Source of the DNA: Oscillospiraceae bacterium
GTDB taxonomy: Bacteria; Bacillota; Clostridia; Oscillospirales; CAG-272
DNA length: 6,265 nucleotides
NCBI GenBank assembly: GCA_009788105.1
Contig: WQSD01000083.1
Location: 1 to 6,265 of the forward strand
Direction of reading: 5' to 3'
Part shown: positions 5,193 to 6,265 of the stretch, in pieces
How the letters are laid out: every line of letters begins with the position of its first letter
Numbering within the stretch: the first letter of the stretch is position 1
Position numbers and translations under genes: made by a program
Notes under the pieces: generated by a model
The model's input: the letters and a program-made list of their open reading frames with translations, nothing else
What the model was told of the DNA's origin: nothing
Databases searched by the model: none

Positions 5193-5221
5193 TTGCATTT
5201 TGTGTCGAAATGTGGTATACT
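5193..5221 (+). promoter_or_regulatory. Extended -10 promoter of cdd
   Basis: TGG followed by TATACT (5213-5221) is an extended -10. A weak -35 TTGCAT (5193-5198) lies 17 bp upstream. The predicted start falls at about 5228, the A of the cdd start codon. Confidence 0.6.
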
Positions 5222-5227
5222 ATATCT

Positions 5228-5623
5228 ATGAAACCTAACACTCAATCTCTCTGCACTGCCGCCCGTGAGGCGACAAACTACGCATACGTCCCCTATTCAG
5301 GCTTTCATGTGGGGGCTGCTTTGCTGTGTGATGATGACACGATTTTCATCGGATGCAACGTGGAAAATGCGTCCTACTCGGTCACTTGTTGTGCCGAGCG
5401 GGTTGCCATATACAAGGCAGTCAGCGCGGGCAAGCGTGACTTTGTTGCCATTGCAATCGCCGCCCGCAAAGGGGAGCAGTGGCTGGCGTTCACCCCATGT
5501 GGTGTGTGTCGCCAAACTCTCGCTGAATTTTGCGGTGCGGACACGCATATATATGTGTGTAGGGCTGATGGCGTGGATGAGTACACCCTTGGGGAGCTGT
5601 TGCCCAGTGGCTTTGGAGTGTGA
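5228..5623 (+). CDS. cdd: Cytidine deaminase
   Basis: A 131-aa cytoplasmic enzyme that deaminates cytidine and deoxycytidine to uridine and deoxyuridine in pyrimidine salvage. The length fits the small homotetrameric class. Visible motifs are the substrate-binding segment GCNVENASYSVTCCAERVAI, in which CAE supplies a zinc cysteine and the catalytic glutamate, and PCGVCRQ, which supplies the other two zinc cysteines. The start at 5228 is chosen because the in-frame ATG at 5210 lies upstream of the -10. No Shine-Dalgarno is visible before either ATG. The promoter places +1 on or very near the A of the ATG, so the mRNA may be leaderless. A pyrimidine-nucleoside phosphorylase gene follows 42 bases after the stop and uses its product. 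Confidence 0.95.
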   Translation: MKPNTQSLCTAAREATNYAYVPYSGFHVGAALLCDDDTIFIGCNVENASYSVTCCAERVAIYKAVSAGKRDFVAIAIAARKGEQWLAFTPCGVCRQTLAEFCGADTHIYVCRADGVDEYTLGELLPSGFGV

Positions 5624-5665
5624 TTTTTTGTAACTAATTGGCGAATAGAGGTATTAACAAACAAG

Positions 5666-6265
5666 ATGCAACTATACATTAAAGACATTATCGCAAAAAA
5701 GCGTGACGGATACCTCCTTTCTGATGAGGAAATTCGCCATTTTGTGAACGGCTATGCCGGTGATAGCATTACCGACTACCAAGCGGCGGCGCTGTGCATG
5801 GCGATATACCTGCGCGGCATGACCCAGAGCGAAACTGTCGCTCTGACCCAGGCTATTGCTGACTCTGGGCGGCAGATTGACCTTACCGAGTTCGGCACAC
5901 TTACCGCCGACAAGCACAGCACAGGCGGCGTTGGAGACAAGACAACCCTTGTCGCCAGCCCAATTGCGGCGGCGTGCGGGGTGTATGTGGCAAAGCTGGC
6001 TGGGCGAGGGCTTGGGCATACCGGCGGCACAATCGACAAACTGTCCGCCATACCCGGCTATCGCGCCGAGCTGAGCGGGGAAGAGTTCCGCCGTCTTGTG
6101 CGGGACAATGGTATTGCGGTGGTGGCACAAAGTGCCGACATTGCCCCTGCTGACCGCAAGCTGTACGCCCTTCGTGATGTGACTGGTACTGTTGAGTCAC
6201 AGCCCCTGATTATCTCCAGCGTAATGAGCAAGAAAATCGCCGCAGGAGCGGCTTGTATCGTATTG
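5666..6265 (+). CDS. pdp: Pyrimidine-nucleoside phosphorylase, N-terminal part
   Basis: The first 200 codons are present and the gene runs off the window; the family is usually about 430-440 aa. The enzyme splits uridine, deoxyuridine or thymidine with phosphate to the free base and (deoxy)ribose-1-phosphate. Motifs: helical start with KKRDGYLLSDEEI (11-23), phosphate-binding KHSTGGVGDKTTL (83-95), GRGLGHTGGTIDKL (113-126), ADRKLYALRDVTGTVES (162-178, holding the base-contacting arginine at 170) and SSVMSKKIAAGA (184-195). The residue before GRGLGHTGG is Ala112, where E. coli thymidine phosphorylase has a serine (Ser113). The clostridial context favours the broad Pdp type over DeoA, but this part of the sequence does not separate them. 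The ribosome site is poor: AGAGG at 5647-5651, 14 bases from the ATG. It is probably co-transcribed with cdd. Confidence 0.93.
   Translation, partial: MQLYIKDIIAKKRDGYLLSDEEIRHFVNGYAGDSITDYQAAALCMAIYLRGMTQSETVALTQAIADSGRQIDLTEFGTLTADKHSTGGVGDKTTLVASPIAAACGVYVAKLAGRGLGHTGGTIDKLSAIPGYRAELSGEEFRRLVRDNGIAVVAQSADIAPADRKLYALRDVTGTVESQPLIISSVMSKKIAAGAACIVL

Noticed and set aside
5580..5630. Terminator after cdd, suggested by six T at 5624-5629
   Set aside because: The preceding bases form no convincing G+C-rich stem, and pdp follows in the same direction at 42 bases.
5672..6200. Minus-strand open frames opposite the phosphorylase gene
   Set aside because: The plus frame carries unmistakable phosphorylase motifs; the opposite frames result from G+C-rich codon use.

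Overview
The window looks like chromosomal DNA of a Gram-positive anaerobe of the class Clostridia, possibly a gut Oscillospirales/Ruminococcus-like lineage. That placement is an inference. It rests on strong AGGAGG-type ribosome sites, near-consensus sigma-A promoters, a Firmicutes-type MutL tail, FolC and tetrameric cytidine deaminase, and a cysteine-rich protein of a type I associate with Clostridia. No rRNA, tRNA, CRISPR array or complete insertion sequence is visible.

Layout. Bases 1-312 (+) are the last 103 codons of mutL. Bases 318-394 form a long imperfect palindrome whose right arm contains the stop codon of the convergent folC gene (387-1652, -). Between folC and the next large gene lies a compact unit at about 1753-2052. 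It has a sigma-A promoter, a 32-codon membrane-peptide gene (1826-1924, +) whose ribosome site is folded into a GAAA-capped hairpin, and a convergent antisense RNA (about 2018 to 1915, -) with a perfect-consensus promoter and its own terminator. This is the architecture of a type I toxin-antitoxin module and is the most interesting item here. A one-piece ABC exporter follows (2088-3971, +), with a repetitive Thr-Glu-X tail and an abrupt AT-rich core.

Bases 3975-4016 are six 7-bp tandem repeats. A bidirectional terminator at 4076-4104 separates the exporter from a convergent cysteine-rich gene of unknown function (4116-4973, -). The 254-bp divergent gap 4974-5227 carries a 114-bp palindromic element (5013-5126). 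Its imperfect pairs become G-U pairs only on the minus strand, so it may be a structured leader of the cysteine-rich gene or a mobile palindrome. Each of its arms resembles the folC promoter/start region. Then come cdd (5228-5623, +) and the first 200 codons of a pyrimidine-nucleoside phosphorylase gene (5666 to the window edge, +).

How the genes relate. cdd and pdp are consecutive steps of pyrimidine nucleoside salvage (cytidine to uridine, then uracil plus ribose-1-phosphate) and probably form an operon. mutL (mismatch repair), folC (folate polyglutamylation) and the exporter have no evident shared pathway. The toxin-like unit and the palindromes look like accessory insertions between housekeeping genes.
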